Below, in pieces: positions 18,621 to 28,579 of a DNA stretch of 64,000 nt (positions are counted from its first letter, which is position 1; each line of letters opens with the position of its first letter). The stretch spans positions 1 through 64,000 of the forward strand of contig NZ_JMQN01000057.1 in NCBI RefSeq assembly GCF_000705555.1, written 5' to 3'. The position numbers and the translations under genes are program-made. Source of the stretch: Marinobacterium lacunae (GTDB taxonomy: Bacteria; Pseudomonadota; Gammaproteobacteria; Pseudomonadales; Balneatricaceae). A model generated the notes under the pieces. It searched no databases, was not told where the DNA came from, and saw only the letters and a program-made list of their open reading frames with translations.

Positions 18621-19688
18621 ATGACAGATATACGCGTAGAAGACCTTAACATCGAATCGACAACGGCACTGGTAACTCCGGATGAGCTGAAGGCGAAGCT
18701 GCCGCTTAGCGACAAGGCCGCCGACATGGTCATGAATGGACGCCAGGTGATCAAGAATATCCTTGATCACGAAGACAAGCGCCTGATTGTCGTTGTCGGC
18801 CCCTGCTCCATTCACGATCCGGAAGCAGCGCTGGAGTATGGTCGTCGCCTCAAGGCGCTGGCTGACGAGGTCAAGGATACGCTCTATCTGGTGATGCGCG
18901 TGTATTTTGAGAAGCCACGCACAACCGTGGGTTGGAAAGGTCTGATCAACGACCCGCACATGAACGACTCCTTCGATATCGAGGAGGGTCTTCATATCGC
19001 GCGCAAACTGCTGCTCGACCTGACCGAGATGGGTCTGCCCCTTGCCACCGAAGCGCTTGATCCGATCTCTCCGCAGTATATTCAGGACCTGATCAGTTGG
19101 TCGGCCATCGGCGCCCGCACCACCGAATCGCAGACTCACCGCGAAATGTCGTCCGGCCTCTCATGCGCCGTAGGTTTCAAGAACGGCACCGACGGCGGAC
19201 TCGATGTGGCGGTCAATGCCATGAAGTCGGTCAGTCATCCGCACAGCTTTCTGGGCATTGATGCCGAGGGCAAGGTGTCCATCCTGCGCACCCGCGGTAA
19301 CCAATACGGGCACGTTGTTTTGCGCGGCGGCAATGGCAAGCCGAACTACGATTCGGTCAGCGTTAAACTGTGCGAACAGGCGCTTGAGAAAGCCAAGCTG
19401 GTTCAGAACATCATGATCGATTGCAGCCACGCGAACTCCAGCAAGGACCCGGGCCTGCAGCCGCTTGTCGCCGAGAATGCGGCAAACCAGATCCTAGAAG
19501 GCAACCGCTCGATCATCGGCCTGATGATCGAGAGCAACCTGGAGTGGGGCAACCAGTCCATTCCTGAAAAACTGGAAGATCTGAAGTATGGTGTATCGGT
19601 TACCGATGCCTGCATCGACTGGAAAACTACCGAGAACAGCCTGCGAGAGATGAGCAACAAACTCGCAGAGGTGTTGCCCAAGCGTTAA
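18621..19688 (+). CDS. aroF: 3-deoxy-7-phosphoheptulonate (DAHP) synthase, Tyr-type
   Basis: This 355-residue class I enzyme condenses PEP and erythrose-4-phosphate in the first step of the shikimate pathway. Conserved blocks are VVGPCSIHD (metal-binding Cys), VYFEKPRTTVGWKGLINDPH, SAIGARTTESQTHREM, GFKNGTDG and IDCSHANSSKD. The long stretch ALEYGRRLKALADEV and TEALDPISPQY look more like the tyrosine-sensitive AroF of E. coli than AroG, so feedback by tyrosine is likely but inferred. The ATG at 18621 has AGGA upstream; an in-frame start at 18552 lacks one. No adjacent aromatic-pathway gene. Confidence 0.92.
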   Translation: MTDIRVEDLNIESTTALVTPDELKAKLPLSDKAADMVMNGRQVIKNILDHEDKRLIVVVGPCSIHDPEAALEYGRRLKALADEVKDTLYLVMRVYFEKPRTTVGWKGLINDPHMNDSFDIEEGLHIARKLLLDLTEMGLPLATEALDPISPQYIQDLISWSAIGARTTESQTHREMSSGLSCAVGFKNGTDGGLDVAVNAMKSVSHPHSFLGIDAEGKVSILRTRGNQYGHVVLRGGNGKPNYDSVSVKLCEQALEKAKLVQNIMIDCSHANSSKDPGLQPLVAENAANQILEGNRSIIGLMIESNLEWGNQSIPEKLEDLKYGVSVTDACIDWKTTENSLREMSNKLAEVLPKR

Positions 19689-19775
19689 CACACCCGGGGC
19701 CTGCACCCTGCGGGCCCCTCAACACCCCGCCCGCTCCGCAGCCCCACCCGACCCAACCAAATCCGGACTATAAAA

Positions 19776-20669
19776 ATGACAGCTTCAACCAGCCGTCAGC
19801 ACGGCATAATACTGGCCACCGTCGGCGTATTGGTACTCAGCTTTGATGCATTACTGATCCGTTTGGCACACGCCGACGGTGCCGATGTCGGTGTATGGCG
19901 CGGCACACTTGTAATGCTCTCCGCAGGCTTTATCTGCTTCCTGAGACGCAGGTCCATTCGATGGCCCGACAGCCGGCGACTTTGGTTAGGCGCATTCGCT
20001 GCGTCACTGCTTTATGGCGTGAGCTCAGTACTGTTTGTACTCTCAATAAGCCATACGCAAGTGGCCAATACGGTGGTAATCCTCGCGAGTTCCCCTCTAT
20101 TCGCAGCCGCAATCCCCTGGATCCTGTTTCGTGAGTCAACCTCGAAACGCACGTTAATCTCGATTCTTGTGGCTATCGCAGGGGTGCTCTGTGTGTTCTA
20201 TTCATCGCTCGGTCAGGCGGGCCAACTAGGCGATCTGCTTGCCCTATTGCTGGCATTTGTCATGGCTTCGGCGCTGACACTGTTGCGGCGTATGCCAGAA
20301 CTGCCTCGACTACCACTGGTCGCAGGCTCAGGACTTGTCACGGCACTCATGTGTCTGCCCGTCTCGACACCCTTTGCACTGGAGCCATCAAGCTACGGTT
20401 GGTTGGCGCTGATGGGTTTGCTGCAAATGCCGCTGGCCTCGCTCCTGATATTCAGCGCCACGCGCCACTTACCCTCAGCAGAGGTGAGCCTTTTTCTTCT
20501 AATTGAAACCGTTTTAGGCCCGGTGTGGGTATGGTGGATTCTCGGAGAGTCGCTGCCTGGCCCGACCCTGCTTGGGGGCGCTCTTATAGTAGGCGCTATA
20601 ACGATTAATGCCGTGTTGTCGCTTCGTCAGCAAAGAGGTGTGCAAAAAGCCGCATCGCCGACAGTATAA
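19776..20669 (+). CDS. Drug/metabolite transporter (DMT/EamA family)
   Basis: This 297-residue inner-membrane carrier has about ten predicted helices in two EamA repeats (roughly 10-140 and 150-285). Conserved features include ASSPLFAAAIPWILFRE at the end of the first repeat and LLIETVLGPVWVWWILGE in the second. Members export amino acids, nucleosides or drugs; the substrate is not predictable here. It follows aroF by about 90 bp, with a G+C-rich hairpin between (19695-19717), so it is probably a separate transcript. Confidence 0.85.
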   Translation: MTASTSRQHGIILATVGVLVLSFDALLIRLAHADGADVGVWRGTLVMLSAGFICFLRRRSIRWPDSRRLWLGAFAASLLYGVSSVLFVLSISHTQVANTVVILASSPLFAAAIPWILFRESTSKRTLISILVAIAGVLCVFYSSLGQAGQLGDLLALLLAFVMASALTLLRRMPELPRLPLVAGSGLVTALMCLPVSTPFALEPSSYGWLALMGLLQMPLASLLIFSATRHLPSAEVSLFLLIETVLGPVWVWWILGESLPGPTLLGGALIVGAITINAVLSLRQQRGVQKAASPTV

Positions 20670-20928
20670 ATAGATGAGTTTAATTCAATAAATCACCGAC
20701 AAAGCATCATTTGTCGCCGGGGGCATTCGACTTTAGGATAACAAGCATTCGGAAGGGGCGTGCATCCTGTTGTTGTTGTTGGGGTACACGCGCGGATGTA
20801 AGGATTCGATCCCGCGCTCCTTTCGGTTTTTTTTGCTTTTCCTTGCGTTTATCTCTAGTTATCGTATCGCCGCACACACTGTGCGGCTTTTTTTTGTCCC
20901 CCCTCCACCGCACAGTTCACACAAGCGC
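20670..20928. other. Intergenic segment without a gene, unexplained
   Basis: These 259 bp lie between the convergent transporter and cyclase genes. No convincing protein frame, tRNA or known RNA family was recognised. It contains four GTT repeats (about 20769-20780), two T-runs (20827-20834 and 20888-20895), and a clear plus-strand terminator at its right end. About 200 bp separate the transporter stop from that terminator, long for a simple 3' tail. A small RNA on the plus strand is possible but unproven. Confidence 0.35.
20869..20895 (+). terminator. Intrinsic terminator, plus strand
   Basis: GCCGCAC (20869-20875) pairs with GTGCGGC (20881-20887) and is followed by eight T. It ends whatever is transcribed rightward out of the transporter gene or from the intergenic segment. 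Confidence 0.88.
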
Positions 20929-22308
20929 TTATTCGACAAAGCCAACCTTCTGCTTTTGCTCTGCTTTGCGATCATACATTCTGTCATCCGCAATCATGAT
21001 CAATTTGTCGACGGTATCCGAATCGTTCGGATAGATCGCCACACCGATGGCGGCTGATATTTCGACCGGGCTGAACATATATTGAAAGGGCTCTGCCAAC
21101 GCTCTTTCGATCTTACCGATAACAGACTCAGCAGCGGTTACTGACTTGACCCCAGGCTGAAGCACCATAAATTCATCACCGCCGGTGCGCGCTACCGTGT
21201 CCGATGAACGCACTATGTTTTTTAACCGCCGTCCAACCTCAATCAGAACAGCATCGCCCGCAGAGTGCCCCAGATTGTCATTGATCTCTTTAAATTTGTT
21301 GAGGTCGATAAAATACAGCGCAAAACTGATATCGGTTCGCTCGTGCAAACCGGCCAACTGGTTGATCCGCTCAATCATCAGGCGCCGATTGGGCAGACCG
21401 GTAAGGTGATCGTGCATCGCCTCCCCCTCACTGGCATGGTAAAGCCTAACCAATATGATCAGGAGTACCGTAAGGACGATGAGGAAACTGTATCCGACAA
21501 TCCGTGCGACATACTGCCCCATCCAAAACGCCCCAGACGTAGCATTAGGCTTGGCTGCGATAATCCAGTGACCATTCGGGAAGGAAATTCGCATTTTCGC
21601 GATGGCCTGATCATAGATGTCAGCACTGCCAAAGACCATATCGCCCGACTCCCCAGCCCCATCGCGTCCCTTTATCGCGATAACGTAACCGGAAACATCG
21701 TTTTGGATACCCGACGAACGAAACAGCGAGTCGGCATCAAGCACAACGGAGGAAAGCCCCCAGTATCGAGACCCCTCGACTCCCTCTGGGTGGGTAAAGA
21801 TCGGCGTGCGCGCAATCAAGCCCAACCCGCCCTGAACCAGCTTCAGGGGGCCGGCCAACACCATGCCGCCAGAATCGATCGCTTTTTTGACCGCCGGCCA
21901 CTGCTTCTCGTTTTTACGATAGTCGAGCCCCAGAGCAGCTTCATTTCCATGGAGGGGGTACACAAAACTGATCACGTTATCCGGTGCCAGTCCTATATTG
22001 CGCACATGCTCCGTGCCCCTGACAATCTCGGCGGCCAGTGCCTTCCACTGTTCTGGGTCATTACGGGGCTGAACCGTCACATAACTGATAAGGCCACTGC
22101 TGAGGTAGAGCACACTGTTGATTTCAGACTCCAGCTGGGCCCGAAGCTGAGATATCACGCCGAACGCTTCGGTGCGTTGCAATTGGAAGGTACGATCGGT
22201 AACGACTTTTTGCAGCGATTCGGTAATGCCAACACCAACCAGAATCAAAAGTGCAATCACAGCATAAGGAATGAGGCGGTGTCGTCTTTGGCTATAGTTC
22301 AACGGCAA
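20929..22308 (-). CDS. Membrane diguanylate cyclase with CHASE sensor domain
   Basis: This 459-residue protein makes cyclic di-GMP from two GTP. The N-terminal helix (about 12-32) and a second helix near residue 265-290 (YSFLIVLTVLLIILVRLY) bracket a periplasmic CHASE domain, recognised by RNIGLAPDNVISFVYPLHGNE and GLGLIARTPIF. The cytoplasmic domain has the intact active site GGDEF at 376-380. RSSD at 367-370 is an inhibitory I-site at the usual spacing, so product inhibition is expected. The start is probably TTG 22308 with AGGAG four bases away, or TTG 22302. It stands alone. Confidence 0.88.
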   Translation of the reverse strand: MPLNYSQRRHRLIPYAVIALLILVGVGITESLQKVVTDRTFQLQRTEAFGVISQLRAQLESEINSVLYLSSGLISYVTVQPRNDPEQWKALAAEIVRGTEHVRNIGLAPDNVISFVYPLHGNEAALGLDYRKNEKQWPAVKKAIDSGGMVLAGPLKLVQGGLGLIARTPIFTHPEGVEGSRYWGLSSVVLDADSLFRSSGIQNDVSGYVIAIKGRDGAGESGDMVFGSADIYDQAIAKMRISFPNGHWIIAAKPNATSGAFWMGQYVARIVGYSFLIVLTVLLIILVRLYHASEGEAMHDHLTGLPNRRLMIERINQLAGLHERTDISFALYFIDLNKFKEINDNLGHSAGDAVLIEVGRRLKNIVRSSDTVARTGGDEFMVLQPGVKSVTAAESVIGKIERALAEPFQYMFSPVEISAAIGVAIYPNDSDTVDKLIMIADDRMYDRKAEQKQKVGFVE

Positions 22309-22394
22309 GTAACTCCTACCCAGCGATCCTGCCTGTGAATCAAAAATGTAACAACCTGGCTACTATATTAACCCTAAATACATACCGCTCAACT

Positions 22395-22416
22395 AAAAAA
22401 GCCCGCATACGCGGGC
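22395..22416 (-). terminator. Intrinsic terminator of the methylcitrate operon
   Basis: On the minus strand, GCCCGC-GTAT-GCGGGC is followed by six T, about 110 bp beyond the prpF stop. Between them a second hairpin, GAGCCGG (22424-22430) against CCGGCTC, precedes it. Together they close the prp transcript. Confidence 0.85.
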
Positions 22417-22528
22417 CTAAAGCGAGCCGGTAGAGCTGACAGGGACCCTCCGGCTCAGGGAATACGCCGTTAAGATAGCCGGCAACTCCCAAAAATGTGT
22501 AACGCGGACCTGTCTGTCGCTTAAGTCC

Positions 22529-23707
22529 TCAGAACGTATCGCCCGGGATGCGTACCCAGCCTTCCATCAAGACGCGCGCACTGCGGCTCATCACCGCTTT
22601 GGTAGCGGTCCATTCTCCATTGACGACCTCTGCCGCCGCCCCCACCCGCAAGGTTCCTGACGGGTGGCCAAACGTTACCGCATCGCGCTCGCCCCCTCCG
22701 GCAGCCAGATTGACCAGTGTTCCCGGCACCGCCGCCGCTGTCGCGATTGCCACAGACGCGGTACCCATCATCGCATGGTGCAACTTGCCCATGGATAATG
22801 CTCGCACACACACATCGATATCGTCCGCGGCAATCTGCTTGCCACTCGATGCTTCATAGGCTGTCGCGGGTGCTACAAAGGCAATTTTCGGCGTGTGTTG
22901 ACGGGCCGCCGCTTCGTCAATGTGGGCGATGAGGCCCATTTTCACAGCCCCATACGCGCGCATTGTTTCGAACCGTGCAAGGGCTTCGCCGTCTGAATTG
23001 ATATCCTTTTGCAGCTCGGTGCCGCTGTACCCTATATCGGCGGCATTGAGGAAGATAGTCGGGATACCGGCATTGATCATCGTTGCCTTGAACGTACCGA
23101 TGCCCGGCACTTCAAGGTCATCCACCAGATTACCGGTTGGAAACATGGAACCCTCTCCATCGGCCGGATCCATGAACTCGATCACAACCTCCGCAGCCGG
23201 GAAGGTCACACCATCCAGCTCGAAATCACCGGTTTCCTGCACTTCTCCATTGGTGATCGGTACATGGGCGATGATGGTTTTACCGATATTTTTCTGCCAG
23301 ATCCGTACCGTGCAGATACCGTTTTCCGGTATCCGCTGCTGATCGACAAATCCGGAGGCAATGGCAAATGCACCGACCGCCGCCGTCAAGTTCCCGCAGT
23401 TGCCGGACCAGTCGACAAACGCCTTGTTAACGGCCACCTGTCCAAACAGGTAGTCCACGTCATGATCCGGCTGCGTACTCTTATCGAGAATGACCGTTTT
23501 CGAGGTACTGGAGGTTGCCCCGCCCATGCCATCTATCTGCTGGCCATAGGGGTCAGGACTGCCGATCACCCGCATCAGGATTTTGTCGCGAGCCTCACCC
23601 GGCTCTCTGGCGGCTTCCGGCAGATCCTGACGACGGAAGAAAACGCCTTTTGAAGTGCCGCCACGGATGTAGGTAGCGGGTATTTTAATCTGGGGTACAC
23701 GCGCCAT
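22529..23707 (-). CDS. prpF: AcnD-accessory protein PrpF (2-methylaconitate isomerase)
   Basis: This 392-residue protein has the diaminopimelate-epimerase fold. It isomerises cis- and trans-2-methylaconitate and is needed with AcnD in the two-enzyme replacement for PrpD. Family landmarks are YIRGGTSKGVFF at the N-terminus, GGATSSTSKTVIL, DWSGNCGNLTAAVGAFAI (catalytic Cys region) and the C-terminal HPSGTLRVGA. It is the last gene of the prp operon, 66 bp after acnD. Confidence 0.95.
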   Translation of the reverse strand: MARVPQIKIPATYIRGGTSKGVFFRRQDLPEAAREPGEARDKILMRVIGSPDPYGQQIDGMGGATSSTSKTVILDKSTQPDHDVDYLFGQVAVNKAFVDWSGNCGNLTAAVGAFAIASGFVDQQRIPENGICTVRIWQKNIGKTIIAHVPITNGEVQETGDFELDGVTFPAAEVVIEFMDPADGEGSMFPTGNLVDDLEVPGIGTFKATMINAGIPTIFLNAADIGYSGTELQKDINSDGEALARFETMRAYGAVKMGLIAHIDEAAARQHTPKIAFVAPATAYEASSGKQIAADDIDVCVRALSMGKLHHAMMGTASVAIATAAAVPGTLVNLAAGGGERDAVTFGHPSGTLRVGAAAEVVNGEWTATKAVMSRSARVLMEGWVRIPGDTF

Positions 23708-23773
23708 AACACTCTACCTTTCTATTGGGCTTACGGCTCCGCCGCCAATGGCAGCGAAGCCCCCCGTTGCTAT

Positions 23774-26380
23774 TTACGCCTGGCCCAGGAAGTCCTTGGC
23801 GAATCGCTGCAGGACGCCACCGGCGTTGTAGACACTCACCTCGGCTGCAGTATCCAGACGACAGGTGACCGGCACTTCAACCACCTCACCGTTGCGACGG
23901 TTGATCACCAGTGTGAGATCGCAACGCGGTGATATATTGCCTTTGATGTCGTAGGTTTCTGTACCATCGAGGCCCAGTGTCAAACGTGTCGTACCCGGCT
24001 TGAATTCAACCGGCAACACGCCCATACCGACCAGGTTGGTGCGGTGTATGCGTTCAAAGCCTTCCGCCACGATGACTTCAACCCCTGCCAGACGCACACC
24101 TTTTGCCGCCCAGTCACGGGACGAACCCTGACCATAATCAGCACCGGCAACGATAATCAGGTTCTGTTTGCGGCCCATGTAGGTTTCGATAACCTCCCAC
24201 ATGCGCATCACCTTGCCTTCCGGTTCGAGACGCGCCAGCGAGCCCTGAATAACCTCGCCGTTCTCATCCCGGCACATCTCGTTGAGAAGTTTCGGGTTTG
24301 CAAGGGTCGCGCGCTGGGCGGTCAAGTGATCACCACGGTGGGTCGCGTAGGAGTTGAAGTCCTCCTCCGGCAGGCCCATCTTGGCCAGATACTCACCGGC
24401 TGCACTGCTGGCCAATATAGCGTTTGAGGGCGACAGGTGGTCAGTGGTGATGTTGTCCGGCAGCACAGCCAGCGGCAACATGCCCTTGAGTGTACGCTCT
24501 CCGGCCAAAGCACCTTCCCAGTAAGGCGGACGGCGGATATAGGTCGACATCGGACGCCATTCGTACAGCGGGCTCTCAGCCTCTTCCACTTCGCCAAGAT
24601 CGAACATCGGGATATAGATCTCTTTGAACTGCTCGGGCTTAACAGACGACGCAACGATGGCATCAATCTCTTCGTCCGTCGGCCATAGATCCTTCAGCGT
24701 CACCGGATTTCCGTTCTTGTCGGTACCCAGTACATCCTTCTCAATATCGAAGCGGACGGTACCGGCAATTGCATACGCCACAACGAGCGGCGGCGACGCG
24801 AGGAACGCCTGCTTGGCATAGGGGTGGATACGTCCATCAAAGTTGCGGTTACCGGAAAGTACAGCGGTGGAGTAGAGATCACGGTCGATGATCTCCTGCT
24901 GGATTTTCGGGTCAAGCGCGCCTGACATGCCGTTACAGGTCGTGCAGGCGTACGCCACGATACCGAAGCCGAGTTTCTCAAGCTCAGGCAACAGCCCCGC
25001 ATCTTCCAAGTAAAGCCTTGCAACCTTGGAACCCGGCGCAAACGAGCTCTTGACCCAAGGCTTGCGAACCAGCCCCAACTCGTTGGCTTTCTTGGCTAAA
25101 AGGCCCGCGGCGACTACGTTACGGGGGTTGGATGTATTCGTACAGGAGGTAATTGCGGCGATGATGACTGCACCATCCGGCAACAAGCCCTGCTCTTCCT
25201 CTTTGCGCGCCGCAGCGAGCATCGCTTCGTCGGCAATACCGCGCTCATGCAACGCAGTCGTCGGCAGACGACGATGCGGATTCGACGGCCCCGCCATGTT
25301 ACGTACGACGGATGACAGATCGAACTCAAGCACACGCTCGTATTCAGCACCGACCAGCGCATCAGCCCAAAGGCCGGTTGTCTTGGCATAGTTCTCAACC
25401 AGCTCAACCTGTTCAGGCTCACGGCCGGTCAGCGTAAGGTAGTCGATCGTCTGCTGATCGATGTAGAACATCGCCGCCGTCGCGCCGAACTCTGGACACA
25501 TGTTGGAGATGGTTGCGCGGTCGCCAACGGTCAGGCTGGCGGCGCCGTCGCCGAAGAACTCTACATACGCACCCACCACACGCTCCTTGCGCAGGAACTC
25601 GGTCAACGCCAGAACGATATCGGTGGCGGTGATGCCCGGCTGGCGTTTGCCTGTGAGCTTGACTCCGACAATATCCGGCAGGCGCATCATAGACGGATGC
25701 CCCAGCATGACGGTTTCAGCCTCAAGGCCGCCCACACCGATAGCGATAACCCCCAACGAGTCCACATGGGGTGTGTGGGAGTCAGTACCGACACAGGTAT
25801 CGGGGAAAGCAATGCCTTCACGCGCCTGAATCACCGGAGACATCTTCTCCAGGTTTATCTGGTGCATGATGCCGTTACCGGCCGGGATTACATCCACGTT
25901 TTTGAATGCGGTCTTGGTCCATTCAATAAAGTGAAAGCGGTCTTCGTTACGACGATCTTCGATGGCGCGGTTCTTCTCGAACGCTTCCGGATCAAATCCC
26001 GCAGCTTCTACGGCCAGCGAGTGGTCGACAATCAGCTGGGTTGGCACCACAGGGTTGACCTTGGAGGGGTCACCACCTTGTTCTGCGATCGCATCGCGAA
26101 GGCCGGCCAGATCCACAAGCGCCGTCTGCCCAAGAATGTCGTGGCAGACCACACGGGCCGGATACCAAGGAAAATCCAGATCGCGCTTGCGCTCGATAAT
26201 CTGCTTCAATGAGTCGGTCAGCGCCTCGGGTTCACAACGACGCACCAGCTGCTCGGCCAGTACGCGGGAAGTGTACGGCAGTTTTTCATAAGCGCCCGGC
26301 TGGATCGCTTCAACTGCCGCTCGGGTGTCGAAGTAATCCAGCGAACTGCCGGGAAGGGCTTTGCGAAATTCAGTATTCAT
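23774..26380 (-). CDS. acnD: Fe/S-dependent 2-methylisocitrate dehydratase AcnD
   Basis: This 868-residue aconitase-family enzyme dehydrates 2-methylcitrate. Cluster ligands are in SCTNTSNPRN (one Cys) and CTTCNGMSG (two Cys). Substrate-binding blocks TDSHTPHVDSLGVIAIGVGG, GADYGQGSSRDWAAKG and the swivel domain are intact. Pairing with PrpF identifies it as AcnD and not AcnA. The frame extends to 26440, but ATG 26380 matches the family start (MNTEFRKALPGSSLDYFD). It follows prpC by 116 bp. Confidence 0.95.
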   Translation of the reverse strand: MNTEFRKALPGSSLDYFDTRAAVEAIQPGAYEKLPYTSRVLAEQLVRRCEPEALTDSLKQIIERKRDLDFPWYPARVVCHDILGQTALVDLAGLRDAIAEQGGDPSKVNPVVPTQLIVDHSLAVEAAGFDPEAFEKNRAIEDRRNEDRFHFIEWTKTAFKNVDVIPAGNGIMHQINLEKMSPVIQAREGIAFPDTCVGTDSHTPHVDSLGVIAIGVGGLEAETVMLGHPSMMRLPDIVGVKLTGKRQPGITATDIVLALTEFLRKERVVGAYVEFFGDGAASLTVGDRATISNMCPEFGATAAMFYIDQQTIDYLTLTGREPEQVELVENYAKTTGLWADALVGAEYERVLEFDLSSVVRNMAGPSNPHRRLPTTALHERGIADEAMLAAARKEEEQGLLPDGAVIIAAITSCTNTSNPRNVVAAGLLAKKANELGLVRKPWVKSSFAPGSKVARLYLEDAGLLPELEKLGFGIVAYACTTCNGMSGALDPKIQQEIIDRDLYSTAVLSGNRNFDGRIHPYAKQAFLASPPLVVAYAIAGTVRFDIEKDVLGTDKNGNPVTLKDLWPTDEEIDAIVASSVKPEQFKEIYIPMFDLGEVEEAESPLYEWRPMSTYIRRPPYWEGALAGERTLKGMLPLAVLPDNITTDHLSPSNAILASSAAGEYLAKMGLPEEDFNSYATHRGDHLTAQRATLANPKLLNEMCRDENGEVIQGSLARLEPEGKVMRMWEVIETYMGRKQNLIIVAGADYGQGSSRDWAAKGVRLAGVEVIVAEGFERIHRTNLVGMGVLPVEFKPGTTRLTLGLDGTETYDIKGNISPRCDLTLVINRRNGEVVEVPVTCRLDTAAEVSVYNAGGVLQRFAKDFLGQA

Positions 26381-26496
26381 AGCGTCGGGAATCCATCGAA
26401 GTCGTAGTGTGAGATGAGAGGCGGACAAACTGCTGCCCACCTCTTCCCTTGTGCATGTTGCCCCTGCGGCTCGAACGGCCGCTTGGGTTCAGGGGA

Positions 26497-27627
26497 TTAC
26501 GCGCGTTGTTCGATCGGCACCCATTCAGCCGCTTCAGGACCTGTGTAGTCTGCCGACGGACGAATGATGCGGTTATTGGCACGCTGCTCGATCACATGCG
26601 CGGTCCAGCCGGCTACGCGCGAGCATACGAAGATCGGCGTAAACAGTTCGGTCGGAATACCCATGAAGTGATAAGCAGACGCATGGAAGAAGTCGGCGTT
26701 GCAGAACAACTTTTTCTCACGCCACATAACCGCTTCGACACGCTCGGATACCGGGTAAAGCACGGTGTCTCCCACCTGCTCAGACAACTGCTTCGACCAT
26801 TTTTTGATAATGGCATTACGCGGGTCCGAGTCACGGTAAATCGCGTGACCAAAGCCCATGATCTTCTCTTTGCGCTCAAGCATGCCCATGATTTCGGCTT
26901 CCGCCTCATCAGGTGATTTCCAGTCCTGGATCATCGCCATCGCCGCTTCGTTGGCACCGCCGTGCAGCGGTCCACGCAGGGTACCGATTGCACCGGTCAC
27001 GCAGCTATGGATGTCCGACAAGGTCGAGGCACACACACGGGCAGCAAAGGTAGACGCGTTGAACTCATGTTCGGCATAGAGAATCAGCGAGGCATGCATC
27101 ACGCTCACGTGCAGTGGATCGGGCTTGGCGTCGTGCAACGTCCAGAGGAAATGCTCGCCAATGGAGTCGGCGTCGGTCTCGGTATTGATACGCTTGCCGT
27201 GATGAGCAAAGTTGTACCAATAGTTAATGACCGACGGGAATACAGCCAGCATGCGGTCGATCTTGTCGTACTGCTCACTGAACTCCTGTTCTGTCTCCAG
27301 GTTGCCCAGCATAGAGCAACCGGTGCGCATGACATCCATGGGATGAGCATCAGCGGGAATCTGCTCCAGCACTTTTTTCAGTGCGTCGGGCAAACCGCGC
27401 AAGCCCTTAAGCTTGGCCTTGTATGCGTCGAGTTCAGCCTGATTCGGCAGTTTGCCGTAGATCAGCAGGTACACGACCTCTTCAAACTGCGCTTTGTCAG
27501 CCAGTTCCTTGATGTCATAACCGCGGTAGGTGAGCCCCGCGCCGGTTTTACCGACAGTACACAGCGCAGTTTCACCCGCAGACTGGCCACGCAGCCCAGC
27601 CCCACCCAGTTTCTTCGCTTCAGCCAT
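26497..27627 (-). CDS. prpC: 2-methylcitrate synthase
   Basis: This 376-residue member of the citrate synthase family condenses propionyl-CoA with oxaloacetate. Catalytic landmarks are the His in LHGGANEAAM, the His of GFGHAIYRDSDPRN and the C-terminal RPSADYTGP. The start KKLGGAGLRGQSAGETALCT (without the first residues) is characteristic of PrpC and not the larger GltA. An AGGAGATAAC site precedes the ATG. It is the third gene of the gntR-prpB-prpC-acnD-prpF operon. Confidence 0.95.
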   Translation of the reverse strand: MAEAKKLGGAGLRGQSAGETALCTVGKTGAGLTYRGYDIKELADKAQFEEVVYLLIYGKLPNQAELDAYKAKLKGLRGLPDALKKVLEQIPADAHPMDVMRTGCSMLGNLETEQEFSEQYDKIDRMLAVFPSVINYWYNFAHHGKRINTETDADSIGEHFLWTLHDAKPDPLHVSVMHASLILYAEHEFNASTFAARVCASTLSDIHSCVTGAIGTLRGPLHGGANEAAMAMIQDWKSPDEAEAEIMGMLERKEKIMGFGHAIYRDSDPRNAIIKKWSKQLSEQVGDTVLYPVSERVEAVMWREKKLFCNADFFHASAYHFMGIPTELFTPIFVCSRVAGWTAHVIEQRANNRIIRPSADYTGPEAAEWVPIEQRA

Positions 27628-27685
27628 GGTTATCTCCTAATGCTTTCAAAGCGTCTAACGCGCTTTTTAATATTCGACGCCGTCT

Positions 27686-28579
27686 TTACTTGTTTTTGCC
27701 TTCGGCAAAGAGCGCATCCAACTTCTGCTCGAAGTCGTGGTAGTTGAGGAAATCGTAGAGTTCCATGCGCGTCTGCATGGTGTCGACAACGGCTTTCTGA
27801 TCACCGTCCTTGAGCAGGTGCTCGTACACGTTCAAGGCAGCCTTGTTGGCGGCGCGGAAGGCGGACAGTGGGTACAACACCATGGTTGCGCCGACCTCAC
27901 CAAGCTCACGCTTGTTGAACAGGGGGGTAGCACCGAATTCGGTAATATTGGCCAACAGATGGGCACCGTTGATACCGCTTGAGAAGGCCTGATAGTCGTC
28001 CAGGGTATGGACAGCTTCTGCGAAGATGCCATCGGCACCCGCCTCAAGACAGGCCTGGGCACGCTCGACAGCAGCGTTCAGACCTTCCATCTGGAACGCA
28101 TCGGTACGCGCCATAATAAAGAAACTGTCATCGGTTTTGGCATCAACGGCCGCTTTCACGCGATCAACCATCTCATTCAAGGAGACGATCTCTTTGTTGG
28201 GGCGATGCCCGCAACGTTTTTGAGCAACCTGGTCTTCGATATGAACAGCAGCGGCACCGCCTTTGATCATCTCTTTAACGGTGCGCGCGATATTAAAAGC
28301 ACCACCCCAGCCGGTGTCGATATCGACCAGCAGCGGCGTGTCGACAGCACTGGTGATGCGACGCACATCTTCCAACACATCGTTCAACGATGTCATGCCA
28401 AGGTCTGGCAGGCCATATGAAGCGTTGGCGACGCCGCCACCAGACAAGTAGATAGCCTGATGTCCCACGCGTGAAGCCATCATTGCATGGTAAGCATTGA
28501 TGGTACCAACGATCTGCAGCGGCTGGTTCTCAGCCAACGCTTTACGGAAGCGCGCACCCGCAGTCAGTTTCTCAGCCAT
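27686..28579 (-). CDS. prpB: 2-methylisocitrate lyase
   Basis: This 297-residue enzyme splits 2-methylisocitrate into pyruvate and succinate, the last step of the methylcitrate cycle. The active-site loop [13 protein letters not shown] carries the catalytic Cys. [16 protein letters not shown] and [11 protein letters not shown] are the metal-binding and substrate-binding strands of the PEP-mutase/isocitrate-lyase barrel. ATG 28579 has AAGGGGA upstream, inside the end of gntR, and the two genes overlap by 8 bp, which points to translational coupling. Confidence 0.95.
   Translation of the reverse strand: MAEKLTAGARFRKALAENQPLQIVGTINAYHAMMASRVGHQAIYLSGGGVANASYGLPDLGMTSLNDVLEDVRRITSAVDTPLLVDIDTGWGGAFNIARTVKEMIKGGAAAVHIEDQVAQKRCGHRPNKEIVSLNEMVDRVKAAVDAKTDDSFFIMARTDAFQMEGLNAAVERAQACLEAGADGIFAEAVHTLDDYQAFSSGINGAHLLANITEFGATPLFNKRELGEVGATMVLYPLSAFRAANKAALNVYEHLLKDGDQKAVVDTMQTRMELYDFLNYHDFEQKLDALFAEGKNK

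Noticed and set aside
19695-19717. Hairpin GGGGCC...GGGCCCC after aroF as an intrinsic terminator
   Set aside because: Stem is good but no T-run follows, so it was not listed as a terminator.
20795-20835. Possible tRNA-like segment because of a GGATTCGATCC stretch before a T-run
   Set aside because: No acceptor or anticodon arm can be formed around it and the T-loop consensus is not met.
20770-21057. Short plus-strand frames rich in Leu, Phe and Cys across the 20.7-21.0 kb gap
   Set aside because: They run through a terminator T-run and into the antisense of the cyclase gene; no ribosome site or conserved pattern.
21265-22338. Open frame of 357 codons on the plus strand
   Set aside because: Antisense to the CHASE-GGDEF gene, whose motifs are intact; no domain or ribosome site.
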